A DNA stretch of 64,000 nucleotides from contig CAMQVY010000004.1 of assembly GCA_947038405.1 (NCBI GenBank), positions 33,804 to 97,803 on the forward strand, read 5' to 3'. Numbering within the stretch: position 1 is the stretch's first letter; each line of letters starts with the position of its first letter. Both the position numbers and the translations under genes were made by a program. Shown piece by piece: positions 1 through 8,748 of the stretch. The notes under the pieces were generated by a model. The model searched no databases. It was given only the letters and a program-made list of their open reading frames with translations, and was not told the DNA's origin. This stretch comes from an uncultured Rikenellaceae bacterium. GTDB taxonomy: Bacteria > Bacteroidota > Bacteroidia > Bacteroidales > Rikenellaceae.

Positions 1-330
1 GTCCGAGCAACACAGAGCGCTGCGCTTTCTAACGGAAAGATGTCCGTAAGGGTATAGTATAGTGGAAGAAAACAACCGCCATGTAGTAATATGTGGTAAG
101 GGTGAGAAGGTGAGGTAAGAGCTCACCATTGTCTATGGCAACATAGATAGATGTGCTACTCGCGGGTTGCAAGACCATGTATACCGACATTTAAGGACTG
201 CTCGTCCGTTGTCGGGGGGTAGGTTGCTAACATTAGTAGTTCGAGAGATCGACTACATAGATAAATGACGAAAGTTATTTGTAATGAAAGTTACAAATTT
301 CACAGAACTCGGCTTATATTTTATCCTCTC
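1..330 (+). ncRNA. rnpB: RNase P RNA (class A), 5' end cut by window edge
   Basis: This is the catalytic RNA of ribonuclease P, which trims the 5' leaders of tRNA precursors. The conserved core is readable: GTCCGAGCAACA at the very start (the second half of the usual GAGGAAAGTCC block, whose beginning lies before the window), then GGAAGAAAACAACCGCC near 64-80, GGTAAGGGTGAGAAGGTG near 95-112 followed by GGTAAGAGCTCACC, ATAGATAAATGAC near 258-270, and ACAGAACTCGGCTTAT near 303-318. The last block pairs with the opening GTCCGAG segment. A run of eight T at 331-338 probably marks termination. An open frame at 265-459 overlaps it and is not a gene. Confidence 0.9.
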
Positions 331-350
331 TTTTTTTTAAAACTCGTTTA

Positions 351-392
351 CTGCGATCACGCAGCGCCGTTTGCGGATGGCAATTCCCTGCG
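351..392 (+). repeat. dispersed two-hairpin intergenic repeat, copy 1 (orientation A)
   Basis: GC-rich element of about 41 bp in AT-rich surroundings, between rnpB and queA. It has the first-hairpin signature CTGCG-ATCA-CGCAG intact. The second hairpin is diverged (GCC...GGC arms remain), and the element ends in TTCCCTGCG. Confidence 0.8.
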
Positions 393-463
393 TCAAGCAA
401 AACATATAACAAACGACCCTATAAGGTCTGGACTGCATAATCGCAGTGAACAACTATAAACAT

Positions 464-1681
464 ATGAATAAAGAGATTAAAATATCTGACTATAACTACC
501 CTCTTCCAGATGAGCGAATAGCAAAATTCCCCCTAGAGAGTAGAAATCTATCGAAACTATTAATATATAAAGAGAGTGCAATTTCAGAAGATAAGTTCTC
601 AAATTTAGAGAGCATTCTCCCTGCAAACTCAATGCTAGTATTTAACAATACGAAGGTTATACACGCAAGAATAATTATGCACAAACCTAGTGGTGCAAGG
701 ATAGAAGTGTTCTGTTTAGAGCCACATTCACCCTCAGACTATGAGCGTGCATTTGCCTCATATGGCAGCACTTCATGGAGCTGTATTATAGGTAATTCAA
801 AGAAGTGGAAAGAGGGATATATTGAGATCAATTTCGACTACGATGGTAAGGAGTGTAAGCTCCGAGCATTTAGGGAGGAGTCGGTTAACGAGAAACAGAT
901 TGTAAGATTTGAGTGGGATACTGATATGTCATTTGGTCAGATGTTAGAGCATTTAGGAAAGATTCCAATTCCTCCATACTTAAATCGTGACACAGAGGAG
1001 ATTGACGAGACTAGATACCAAACTGTGTACTCTAAATTTGAAGGTTCAGTTGCAGCCCCAACGGCAGGTCTACACTTTTCAACTGAGCAGATTGAGAGGA
1101 TGAAAACGCAGGGAATAAAATTTGAAGAGGTAACGCTTCATGTTGGTGCTGGTACATTTTTACCTGTAAAGTGTGATAATGCAGCAGAACACCATATGCA
1201 CACAGAACATTTCGACATAACTCTACAAACGTTAAATAACCTTATAGACAATTACGGCTTAATCACCGCAGTAGGTACAACAACAGTAAGAACCCTCGAG
1301 AGTGTTAGTGCACTTGGTTACAGGATTTTATTGAGTGGCATCCCAGATGAAGGGAGAACGATTGGACAGTGGGAATTATACGATATACCAACAGATGTCC
1401 AAGGCTTAGACCTTCTAGTTACACTAAGGGATTATATGCAAAAGAGCAGCATCGAGAGGTTAAAAGCCTCAACTTGCATAATGATTACTCCTGGTTATAA
1501 GTTCAGGGTAATTACAAACATAATAACAAATTTCCACCAACCAAAGAGCACGCTACTACTACTAGTCTCAGCAATGGTTGGAGAGAATTGGAAAAACATA
1601 TATAATTTTGCGCTTGAGAATGATTTTAGATTTTTAAGCTATGGTGATAGTAGTATAATATTTGGAAAGGAATCGAAATAA
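464..1681 (+). CDS. queA: S-adenosylmethionine:tRNA ribosyltransferase-isomerase QueA
   Basis: QueA transfers and isomerises the ribosyl moiety of AdoMet onto preQ1-modified tRNA, giving epoxyqueuosine in the wobble position; it is cytoplasmic. The N-terminus (SDYNYPLPDERIAKFP, then LLIY and a MLVFNNTKVIHARI block) and the segment EGSVAAPTAGLHFS near the middle are family hallmarks, as are TLHVGAGTFLPV and the C-terminal TNFHQPKSTLLLLVSA. The protein is about 405 aa, longer than the roughly 350 aa of enterobacterial QueA because of extra residues in the first half. I chose the ATG at 464 rather than the in-frame GTG at 446, because homology begins at residue 1 of the ATG form. Its stop codon overlaps the ygiQ start by one base (TAATG), so translational coupling is likely. 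Confidence 0.95.
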   Translation: MNKEIKISDYNYPLPDERIAKFPLESRNLSKLLIYKESAISEDKFSNLESILPANSMLVFNNTKVIHARIIMHKPSGARIEVFCLEPHSPSDYERAFASYGSTSWSCIIGNSKKWKEGYIEINFDYDGKECKLRAFREESVNEKQIVRFEWDTDMSFGQMLEHLGKIPIPPYLNRDTEEIDETRYQTVYSKFEGSVAAPTAGLHFSTEQIERMKTQGIKFEEVTLHVGAGTFLPVKCDNAAEHHMHTEHFDITLQTLNNLIDNYGLITAVGTTTVRTLESVSALGYRILLSGIPDEGRTIGQWELYDIPTDVQGLDLLVTLRDYMQKSSIERLKASTCIMITPGYKFRVITNIITNFHQPKSTLLLLVSAMVGENWKNIYNFALENDFRFLSYGDSSIIFGKESK

Positions 1682-3396
1682 TGAAAAAATATAGATTGAG
1701 TGATTGGTTGCCCACTACGGCAAAAGAGGTAAAAGCACTAGGATGGGATTACATTGATGTTATATTTTTTAGTGGCGATGCTTACATCGACCACCCATCG
1801 TTTGGTCCCGCCGTAATATGCAGACTACTTCAAGCCCAAGGCTATCGTGTTGCAATTATACCACAACCAAACTGGAAAGACGATCTAAGAGACTTTACAA
1901 AGCTAGGCGTACCACGTCTATTTTTTGGTGTTTCAGCGGGGAGTATGGACTCTATGGTAAATCACTACACTGCAAATATAAGGCTACGAAGTAATGATGC
2001 TTACACTCCAGGAGGGAAGTCTGGATTTCGTCCCGACTATGCAGTTACGACATATACAAAGATATTAAAATCATTATTCCCCCACGTAGCCGTTGTTATT
2101 GGAGGCATTGAAGCGTCGCTAAGACGTGTCACCCACTACGACTACTGGAGTAACAGACTAAAGCCATCAATTCTTATTGAAAGTGGTGCTGATCTACTAA
2201 TCTATGGCATGGGAGACAAAGCTATTGGAGAGGTTGCAAAAGCACTAGGTAATGGTTACAATGCCAAGTTACTACGCAAAATTAAACAAGTTGCCTTTAT
2301 TTCAGATCAGAAGTTTGTTGATAAGATAGAGAATAAAATCACACTCAACTCTTTTGAGATGTGTGAGGATAATGATGGTCTATTTGAAGATAACTTTAAA
2401 GTTATTGAGACCGAATCGAATCGTATGGCACAAAATAGTGTTATAGTAGAGCCCGTTGGAGATAAGTTTGTGGTTATAAACCCACCAAATACAATACTTA
2501 CACAAGAGGAGTTAGATAGAAGTTTCGACTTACCATACACACGACTTCCACACCCAAAATATAAAGATAAGGGGGCTATTCCTGCATACGAAATGATTAA
2601 ATTTTCTGTTAATATACACAGAGGATGTTTTGGAGGGTGTAGTTTCTGTACAATATCAGCACACCAAGGTAAATTCATATGTAGTAGATCTGAGAAATCT
2701 ATTATGAAAGAGATTGATAATATCGTAGAACACGACGATTTCAAGGGTTATTTGAGTGATGTTGGCGGTCCGTCTGCAAATATGTACGCAATGTCAGGTA
2801 AGAATCTTGACATTTGTGCTAAATGTATAAAACCGTCATGTCTATTTCCAAAGATGTGTCCGAACTTGAATAATGACCATACGAAGCTACTCGAACTATA
2901 CAAAAAGGTACGAAATAAGAATGGCATTAAAAAGGCATTTATCGGAAGTGGTATAAGGTATGATCTATTTGACAATAGTAACTACCTTCGAGAAGTTATC
3001 GTTAACCACACAAGTGGTAGATTAAAGGTTGCTCCAGAGCATACAGAAGATAGTGTTCTTGAGATTATGAGGAAGCCATCATTTAAGTTATTTGAGGATT
3101 TAAACAGAGATTTCACTGATATATGTAGCAAAGAGGGTTTAAAATACCAACTAATACCCTACTTTATCTCTAGTCATCCTGGTTGTACTCGACAAGATAT
3201 GCAGGCGCTATCAAGAAAGACACGCTCCCTGAACTTTAATCTTGAGCAAGTACAAGACTTAACCCCAACACCAATGACACTTAGTTCAGTAATGTTTTAC
3301 ACTGGAGTAAATCCCTATACCAACGAAAGGGTATATGTGGCAAGGAGTCAAGATGATAAAAGAGAGCAAAAAAGTTATTTTTTCGCAAAAAAATAG
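1681..3396 (+). CDS. YgiQ family radical SAM protein (UPF0313)
   Basis: A large radical SAM protein of unassigned reaction. The cluster-binding motif is CFGGCSFC (CxxxCxxC) around residues 318-325, preceded by SVNIHRG, with the YgiQ-typical N-terminal DUF3369-like region (DVIFFSGDAYIDHPSFG, GVSAGSMDSMVNHYTA, GGIEASLRRVTHYDYW). A second cysteine group, CAKCIKPSCLFPKMC near residues 378-392, is a usual feature of this family and may bind another cluster. The C-terminus carries the LTPTPMTLSSVMFYTG stretch. It has 571 aa, slightly short for YgiQ (often 600-700) because the basic tail is brief. It is translationally coupled to queA by a one-base overlap. The function is unknown. Confidence 0.92.
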   Translation: MKKYRLSDWLPTTAKEVKALGWDYIDVIFFSGDAYIDHPSFGPAVICRLLQAQGYRVAIIPQPNWKDDLRDFTKLGVPRLFFGVSAGSMDSMVNHYTANIRLRSNDAYTPGGKSGFRPDYAVTTYTKILKSLFPHVAVVIGGIEASLRRVTHYDYWSNRLKPSILIESGADLLIYGMGDKAIGEVAKALGNGYNAKLLRKIKQVAFISDQKFVDKIENKITLNSFEMCEDNDGLFEDNFKVIETESNRMAQNSVIVEPVGDKFVVINPPNTILTQEELDRSFDLPYTRLPHPKYKDKGAIPAYEMIKFSVNIHRGCFGGCSFCTISAHQGKFICSRSEKSIMKEIDNIVEHDDFKGYLSDVGGPSANMYAMSGKNLDICAKCIKPSCLFPKMCPNLNNDHTKLLELYKKVRNKNGIKKAFIGSGIRYDLFDNSNYLREVIVNHTSGRLKVAPEHTEDSVLEIMRKPSFKLFEDLNRDFTDICSKEGLKYQLIPYFISSHPGCTRQDMQALSRKTRSLNFNLEQVQDLTPTPMTLSSVMFYTGVNPYTNERVYVARSQDDKREQKSYFFAKK

Positions 3397-3410
3397 TAAC
3401 TCAAATTAGA

Positions 3411-3452
3411 CTGCGAACCTCCCTTTGTGGGCAGTACTTCGTGATCGCAGGG
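3411..3452 (-). repeat. dispersed two-hairpin intergenic repeat, copy 2 (orientation B)
   Basis: Reverse-complement copy lying between ygiQ and dnaB. On the plus strand it ends in CGTGATCGCAGGG, the inverted form of the CTGCGATCACG block. The CCCTTTGTGGGC segment is the second hairpin. It is somewhat diverged, with one mismatch in the first stem. Confidence 0.7.
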
Positions 3453-3485
3453 AGCATATATTAACATATATAATATATTACAGCA

Positions 3486-5087
3486 ATGGCTAAGACGTTC
3501 ACACCCTCTCAGAAGAACAAAGAGGCATACGATGATTTAACATCCATAAATGCAACAATACCACCTCAGGCTGTTGAGCTTGAAGAGGCTGTTCTAGGTG
3601 CATTAATGCTCGATAAGGATAGTATTGTAGCAGTACAAGAGTTCATATCGCCCAAAGCGTTCTATAAAGAGATACATCAGATTATATTTCAAGCTATTAC
3701 AGATTTATCAACTGAACTAAAACCGATTGACTTATATACAGTTACCGATAGATTAAAACTAAAGAAACAACTTACAATAGTTGGAGGAGCATCATATCTG
3801 GCACAACTCACACAAAAAGTGGGTTCTGCTGCACATATTGAGTTTCACACCAAAATTATTGCTCAAAAGTATGTTCAACGAGAGCTAATCAGAGCTGCAA
3901 CTAAGATTCAGAAACAGTCTTATGATGAATCTATTGACGTTACAGACTTAATTGATTCTGCTGAGAGTGAAATATTTAAAGTTGCTGAGGGACATATAAA
4001 ACGTGACGTTCAGAAATCTAAAGATATATTAGCCAAGACATTGGCCGCAATTGAGGAGTCCTCAAAAAGAGAGGGTGGATTTAGTGGTTTGGCTACAGGA
4101 TTTACACAACTAGACAAAATAACTCTAGGTTTCCAAGCCTCCGACTTAATTATCATCGCAGCTCGACCCTCTATGGGAAAGACAGCATTCGTTCTCTCAT
4201 TAGCACGTAATATTGCTCTTGATTATAACAATGGAGTAGCATTTTTCTCTCTTGAGATGGGTGCAGTACAACTTATGATGCGTCTGATTGTTGTAGAGTC
4301 AGGATTAGATGGTAGATTACTTAGAGGAGGACAGTTATCACCAGAGCAGTGGCTACACCTTGGAAGTTCGGTAGAACCACTATCAAACTCTCCACTATTT
4401 ATAGATGACACTCCAGCTCTCTCTATTTTTGAATTTAGATCAAAAGCAAGACGACTAAAGAAACAACACGATATAAAGATTATTATTATTGACTACCTTC
4501 AGTTGATGACAGGAAATGTTGAGACTAGAGGTAATCGTGAACAAGAGGTTGCATCTATATCAAGATCGCTTAAGGCCATCGCTAAAGAGTTAGATATTCC
4601 AATAATTGCACTCTCTCAGCTTAATCGTTCGGTAGAGTCAAGGACAGGAAGTAAGAGACCTCAACTATCAGACCTTCGTGAATCTGGAGCAATTGAGCAA
4701 GATGCAGATATTGTATCTTTTATTCATCGACCAGAATACTATGGTATGACAACAGATGAGGAGGGACTTCCGACAGCAGGTATGGCAGAGATAATTATAG
4801 CCAAGCACCGTAATGGAGCCGTGGACACAGTTAAGCTTAGATTTAGAAAGGAGCAAGCTCGTTTTATGAACTATGATGAAGATACTTACGATGCAGGTGG
4901 AGAGTATAGTGCCATTGAGAGCAGTCTAAACAGCGATCCTAAACCACAATTAGGAGCAGCAAGTACAAATAGATTCTCTTCAAATGAGTTTGACGTGACA
5001 CCATCAACAATAGGAGTTAATTCTAATAGTGGCTTTGACGGTGGACACAATATCCCGCCACCACATATTGATGATGCCCCTTTTTAA
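3486..5087 (+). CDS. dnaB: replicative DNA helicase DnaB
   Basis: Hexameric ATP-driven helicase that unwinds DNA ahead of the replication fork. The N-terminal primase-interaction domain (PPQAVELEEAVLGALMLD, residues about 24-45) is followed by the RecA-like helicase domain. The Walker A motif is ARPSMGKTAF near residue 230; the Walker B region is IIIIDYLQLM; ALSQLNRSVESR and SDLRESGAIEQDADIV are the DnaB motifs 3 and 4. There is no intein: the helicase motifs are contiguous and the length (533 aa) is normal. The final 60 residues are low-complexity (Ser, Asn, Gly, Asp) and end with IDDAPF, a tail resembling the acidic tip of SSB and possibly a protein-docking peptide (inference). Confidence 0.97.
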   Translation: MAKTFTPSQKNKEAYDDLTSINATIPPQAVELEEAVLGALMLDKDSIVAVQEFISPKAFYKEIHQIIFQAITDLSTELKPIDLYTVTDRLKLKKQLTIVGGASYLAQLTQKVGSAAHIEFHTKIIAQKYVQRELIRAATKIQKQSYDESIDVTDLIDSAESEIFKVAEGHIKRDVQKSKDILAKTLAAIEESSKREGGFSGLATGFTQLDKITLGFQASDLIIIAARPSMGKTAFVLSLARNIALDYNNGVAFFSLEMGAVQLMMRLIVVESGLDGRLLRGGQLSPEQWLHLGSSVEPLSNSPLFIDDTPALSIFEFRSKARRLKKQHDIKIIIIDYLQLMTGNVETRGNREQEVASISRSLKAIAKELDIPIIALSQLNRSVESRTGSKRPQLSDLRESGAIEQDADIVSFIHRPEYYGMTTDEEGLPTAGMAEIIIAKHRNGAVDTVKLRFRKEQARFMNYDEDTYDAGGEYSAIESSLNSDPKPQLGAASTNRFSSNEFDVTPSTIGVNSNSGFDGGHNIPPPHIDDAPF

Positions 5088-5145
5088 CCGTTTGTTATAA
5101 CTTTGATATGTTGACCTCAATTAACTAATTTTAGACTAAGTTATT

Positions 5146-6687
5146 ATGTTTGTAAAGTGCTATACAAGTACCATATCAGGTATCAGTGCCAACAAAGTTA
5201 CCGTAGAGGTTAATATCTCTAAGGGCATTGGGATGCACTTAGTTGGTCTACCAGACAATGCAATTAAGGAGAGTCAAGAGAGGATAAGATCTGCTTTTGA
5301 CAACTCTGGACTAAAGATGACAGGTAAAAAGTGTGTTGTCAACCTTGCACCAGCAAGCATTAGAAAAGAGGGTTCTGGATATGACCTTCCCATCGCTATC
5401 GCAATACTTGCTGCATCTGGACAATGCAGTGCAGACAAGTTTGAAAACTACATAATTATAGGAGAGTTATCTCTAAATGGCAATTTGACTCCCATAAAGG
5501 GAGCACTACCAATTGCAATTGAGGCATTAACCGATGATTTCACTGGTATTATTCTTCCGATAGAGAATGCAAATGAAGCTGCTGTTGTTGAAGGACTTGA
5601 CGTTATAGGTGTTGAAAATTTGAAACAAGTTCTTGACTTTCTGAATGGAGAGTGTAATATAGAACCTACGAAATATGAGGTACAAAATAGCGACATCTAC
5701 TATACTATTGGCGAATATGAGGATGATTTCAGCGACGTAAAGGGTCAAAAGCATATAAAAAGAGCTATTGAGATTGCAGCATCAGGAGGTCACAACGTTA
5801 TAATGATTGGCTCTCCTGGTTCGGGAAAAACAATGTTAGCAAAAAGAATTCCAACTATCATTCCACCTCTTAGTATCAATGAATCATTAGAGACAACAAA
5901 AATCCACTCAGTGGCAGGGAAACTAGGAGCACAAAGTGGATTATTAAAAAAACGTCCATTCAGAGCACCCCATCACTTAACGTCACAAGTTGCTCTTGTA
6001 GGTGGAGGAACAACTCCTCAACCAGGAGAGATCTCTCTTGCTCATAATGGGATACTATTTCTTGATGAGTTACCTGAATTTGGACGAAATATGCTAGAGG
6101 TTTTAAGACAACCACTAGAGGATAAAAAAATAGTAGTATCAAGAGCAAAATATAGTGTTGAATACCCTGCTAATTTTATTTTGGTAGCATCAATGAACCC
6201 ATGTCCATGTGGCTACTTCAACCATCCAACAAAAGAGTGTGTTTGTTCTCGCAATGCAGTACATAGGTATATTAATAAAATATCAGGTCCTCTTCTCGAT
6301 AGAATAGATATGCACATTGAAGTTACACCAGTAGAAAATAGTCTAATGGTTAACGACAGTATTGAGGAGGGTAGTCAAAATATACTACGACGTGTAGTCG
6401 ATGCTAGAGCGATTCAAACGCAACGATTTTCAGATTGCAGCAACGTACACACAAATGCGATGATGAATAGCAAGATGATTAGAAAATATTGCAAGTTAAG
6501 CAGTGAATCTTCATCTCTACTAGAGCGAGCAATGTCGAGACTAAATCTCTCAGCAAGGGCACACGACAGAGTTATAAAGGTTGCCAGGACAATCGCTGAT
6601 TTAGCTGGAGAGAAGGAGATTCTACCGACACACATTGCAGAGTCTATTGGGTACAGAAGTCTTGATCGAGAAAATTGGGGTAAATAG
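5146..6687 (+). CDS. YifB/ComM family magnesium chelatase-like AAA+ ATPase
   Basis: Family known in naturally competent bacteria as ComM, a hexameric helicase promoting branch migration during transformation; elsewhere it is a general Mg-chelatase-like protein. The N-terminal ChlI domain starts MFVKCYTSTISGISANKVTVEV and includes GLPDNAIKESQERIRSA. The Walker A motif is GSPGSGKTML near residues 221-230, and FLDELPEFG is Walker B. A cysteine set CPCGYFNHPTKECVCS follows, and the C-terminal domain (LNLSARAHDRVIKVARTIADL) is complete. Length of 513 aa is typical. It is two bases upstream of comEC, so both may serve DNA uptake or processing; competence itself is inference. Confidence 0.92.
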   Translation: MFVKCYTSTISGISANKVTVEVNISKGIGMHLVGLPDNAIKESQERIRSAFDNSGLKMTGKKCVVNLAPASIRKEGSGYDLPIAIAILAASGQCSADKFENYIIIGELSLNGNLTPIKGALPIAIEALTDDFTGIILPIENANEAAVVEGLDVIGVENLKQVLDFLNGECNIEPTKYEVQNSDIYYTIGEYEDDFSDVKGQKHIKRAIEIAASGGHNVIMIGSPGSGKTMLAKRIPTIIPPLSINESLETTKIHSVAGKLGAQSGLLKKRPFRAPHHLTSQVALVGGGTTPQPGEISLAHNGILFLDELPEFGRNMLEVLRQPLEDKKIVVSRAKYSVEYPANFILVASMNPCPCGYFNHPTKECVCSRNAVHRYINKISGPLLDRIDMHIEVTPVENSLMVNDSIEEGSQNILRRVVDARAIQTQRFSDCSNVHTNAMMNSKMIRKYCKLSSESSSLLERAMSRLNLSARAHDRVIKVARTIADLAGEKEILPTHIAESIGYRSLDRENWGK

Positions 6688-6689
6688 TT

Positions 6690-8183
6690 ATGAAGCTGCG
6701 TAATTGGCTATTATTAAATCCATTCAGTATTATATTTACAATATTGGCCTTAGGTATTATCTACGCCTACTACTTCGAGTTATCAACAATTACCGCATCA
6801 ATAATATCTGCACTGAGTATTATTACTCTAGTTATATCACTTTATATACGAACAACAAAACTATCCATAAGCTACATATATACCGCAATATTTATCTTTA
6901 GCATAGGACTTGTTACCACATCTATACATAAGCCAAGTAACTATCTACCAAGTGGCGAATATATCAAAATGAGCATTGATATTGACAACAGTATCTCAAC
7001 TCATGGACGATGGCAAAGAGTTTATGGTACACTAAAAAGCTACACCTCGCATGGAGGAGGTATAATCGATGTAGATCAAAGAGTCGAAGTAAATATCGAC
7101 ACATCAAACATAATAAAACATGGTGATTTAATTGAGTGCAGTGGATATATAAACGATATCTCTCAAGATAATGGATATGGTCGACTCATGGCAATACGGG
7201 GTATATTTAAGAGAACATATATCACTGAAAACAAAATTACATCTATATGTAACACTCCTAACAGAGGTATAATACATTACGCTCAGAGAGTACAACAAAA
7301 AGCATTCCAGCGACTAGAGAGGTTAAATCTCAGTGAAAACTCCTTAGCAATAGTAGCTGCCATGAGCATCGGGGATAAAAGGCTACTATCATCAGATCTA
7401 AAACGCTCATACTCCAAGAGTGGAGCATCACATATTCTTGCAGTATCGGGTCTACATGTAGGGATCGTATTTCTGTTAATAAATATTTTACTATCTATTA
7501 TTCCTCTATTCATCCATAGAGGGTTTATCTTAAAGAGTATAATTGGAATTACAGTTATATGGTTATTTGCAATCATCTCAGGACTCTCACCATCAGTAAT
7601 AAGAGCAGCCTCAATGTTCTCAATAGCTCATATTGCATATGCATCAAGCCAAACATATAACTCATTCAACATCATAGCTGCAACAGCAACTGTAATGCTA
7701 TGTATCAACCCTATGTGGTTATTTGACATCAGCTTCCAACTCTCATTTGCAGCAACTGCATCGTTATCACTTATGGTATCTCCAATATATGCCAAACTAA
7801 GAGGTAAAAATAATCTAACAAATAGGCTATTATCTGCAATAATCACAAGTACGGTTGCAACAGTTGGTACAGCTCCGCTTGTTGCATATTATTTCGGTAT
7901 AATACCTATATTTGCATTTATTGTCAATATACCGATTATCTTTCTCTCATACATTGTTGTACAAACAGCTATAGTATGGATAATATTACCTTTTAAATAT
8001 CTTACAATACCCATCTATTACACTCTTAGTATATCAACATATAGTATTAATTATATTGTTGATTTTGTTGCATCACTTCCCTACTCTACTATATATAGTG
8101 AACCCTCAATACTACAAATATCAATATGCTATATATTATTTATACTCTCCATAATTATATTAAAAAGAAAAGAGGAAAACTAA
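6690..8183 (+). CDS. ComEC/Rec2 family competence membrane protein, short form
   Basis: Predicted inner-membrane channel for single-stranded DNA uptake. The N-terminus has several hydrophobic helices, then a soluble OB-like segment (residues about 90-190, DUF4131 type). The competence domain begins at IVAAMSIGDKRLLSSDLKRSYSKSGASHILAVSGLHVG, with the diagnostic SGLHVG, followed by a string of membrane helices to the end. At 497 aa it lacks the C-terminal metallo-beta-lactamase domain of Bacillus-type ComEC, as do many Bacteroidota versions. The gene follows yifB by two bases. Its last codons and stop lie inside an inverted repeat that looks like a bidirectional terminator. Confidence 0.88.
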   Translation: MKLRNWLLLNPFSIIFTILALGIIYAYYFELSTITASIISALSIITLVISLYIRTTKLSISYIYTAIFIFSIGLVTTSIHKPSNYLPSGEYIKMSIDIDNSISTHGRWQRVYGTLKSYTSHGGGIIDVDQRVEVNIDTSNIIKHGDLIECSGYINDISQDNGYGRLMAIRGIFKRTYITENKITSICNTPNRGIIHYAQRVQQKAFQRLERLNLSENSLAIVAAMSIGDKRLLSSDLKRSYSKSGASHILAVSGLHVGIVFLLINILLSIIPLFIHRGFILKSIIGITVIWLFAIISGLSPSVIRAASMFSIAHIAYASSQTYNSFNIIAATATVMLCINPMWLFDISFQLSFAATASLSLMVSPIYAKLRGKNNLTNRLLSAIITSTVATVGTAPLVAYYFGIIPIFAFIVNIPIIFLSYIVVQTAIVWIILPFKYLTIPIYYTLSISTYSINYIVDFVASLPYSTIYSEPSILQISICYILFILSIIILKRKEEN

Positions 8184-8194
8184 GTTTTCCTCTT
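8170..8194. terminator. bidirectional terminator between comEC and the DUF2148 gene
   Basis: Perfect 11-bp stem AAGAGGAAAAC / GTTTTCCTCTT with a TAA loop. The loop is the comEC stop codon itself (8181-8183). It lies between convergent genes and has A- and T-rich flanks. Confidence 0.7.
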
Positions 8195-8202
8195 CATATA
8201 TT

Positions 8203-8748
8203 CTATTTACGTGTTGACACTCTGTCGAAGAATGGACTTTTTCCACTACAACTCAGAGATATCGCAAATGCAGCGTGACAATCTCCAACGAATCCAAGTT
8301 TCATCGCAGCATGAGCAACCGACCACATTACTCTATTATCAACCCTATTATCAGCAGCAATAGATACTGCCGAACCAATAGCTATACCCAAGTCATTCAT
8401 ATTAAATGCACATGGGACACTCTCACTAGCTAATTTTTCAGCACAAGTATCATAACCACAATAACCACAGTTCAATCCAAATACACCAATACGAGTTCCG
8501 ATAATAATAACCGCATCACTATTTAACAGATTGCCTGCATCACGAATAAAGAATTTACGAGCCTCCTCTTTCTCTCCGATCTCATTCATCAAGTTGACGA
8601 TAGACTCAATCTCCGCACGATCAACAATAGTTACAATCTCTAAATTATCGACACCTTTACCTTTAGGTGCAGTACGTGCCGCAGTCATCATAGACTTTGC
8701 AACATTTAATACCTGCTCCTGTCTTGACTGTTTCTCGTTAATAGCCAT
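8203..8748 (-). CDS. DUF2148 ferredoxin domain-containing protein
   Basis: Small conserved protein (181 aa) of the DUF2148 family, annotated as ferredoxin domain because of its cysteines. The readable motifs are TAARTAPKGKGVDNLE near residues 22-37, GLNCGYCGYDTCAEK (CxxCxxxxC) near 102-116, and a C-terminal segment GDCHAAFAISLSCSGKSPFFDR. The start ATG overlaps the stop of the upstream transhydrogenase subunit gene by one base, so it is the last gene of an Nfn-like operon. A redox or electron-transfer role beside Nfn is inference; no reaction is known to me. Confidence 0.88.
   Translation of the reverse strand: MAINEKQSRQEQVLNVAKSMMTAARTAPKGKGVDNLEIVTIVDRAEIESIVNLMNEIGEKEEARKFFIRDAGNLLNSDAVIIIGTRIGVFGLNCGYCGYDTCAEKLASESVPCAFNMNDLGIAIGSAVSIAADNRVDNRVMWSVAHAAMKLGFVGDCHAAFAISLSCSGKSPFFDRVSTRK

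Noticed and set aside
265..459. 64-residue open frame overlapping the 3' part of the RNase P RNA
   Set aside because: It runs through the conserved RNase P core and the first intergenic repeat; no family resemblance.
2307..2744. 145-residue open frame antisense to ygiQ
   Set aside because: Lies within the strongly supported ygiQ reading frame, no homology pattern.
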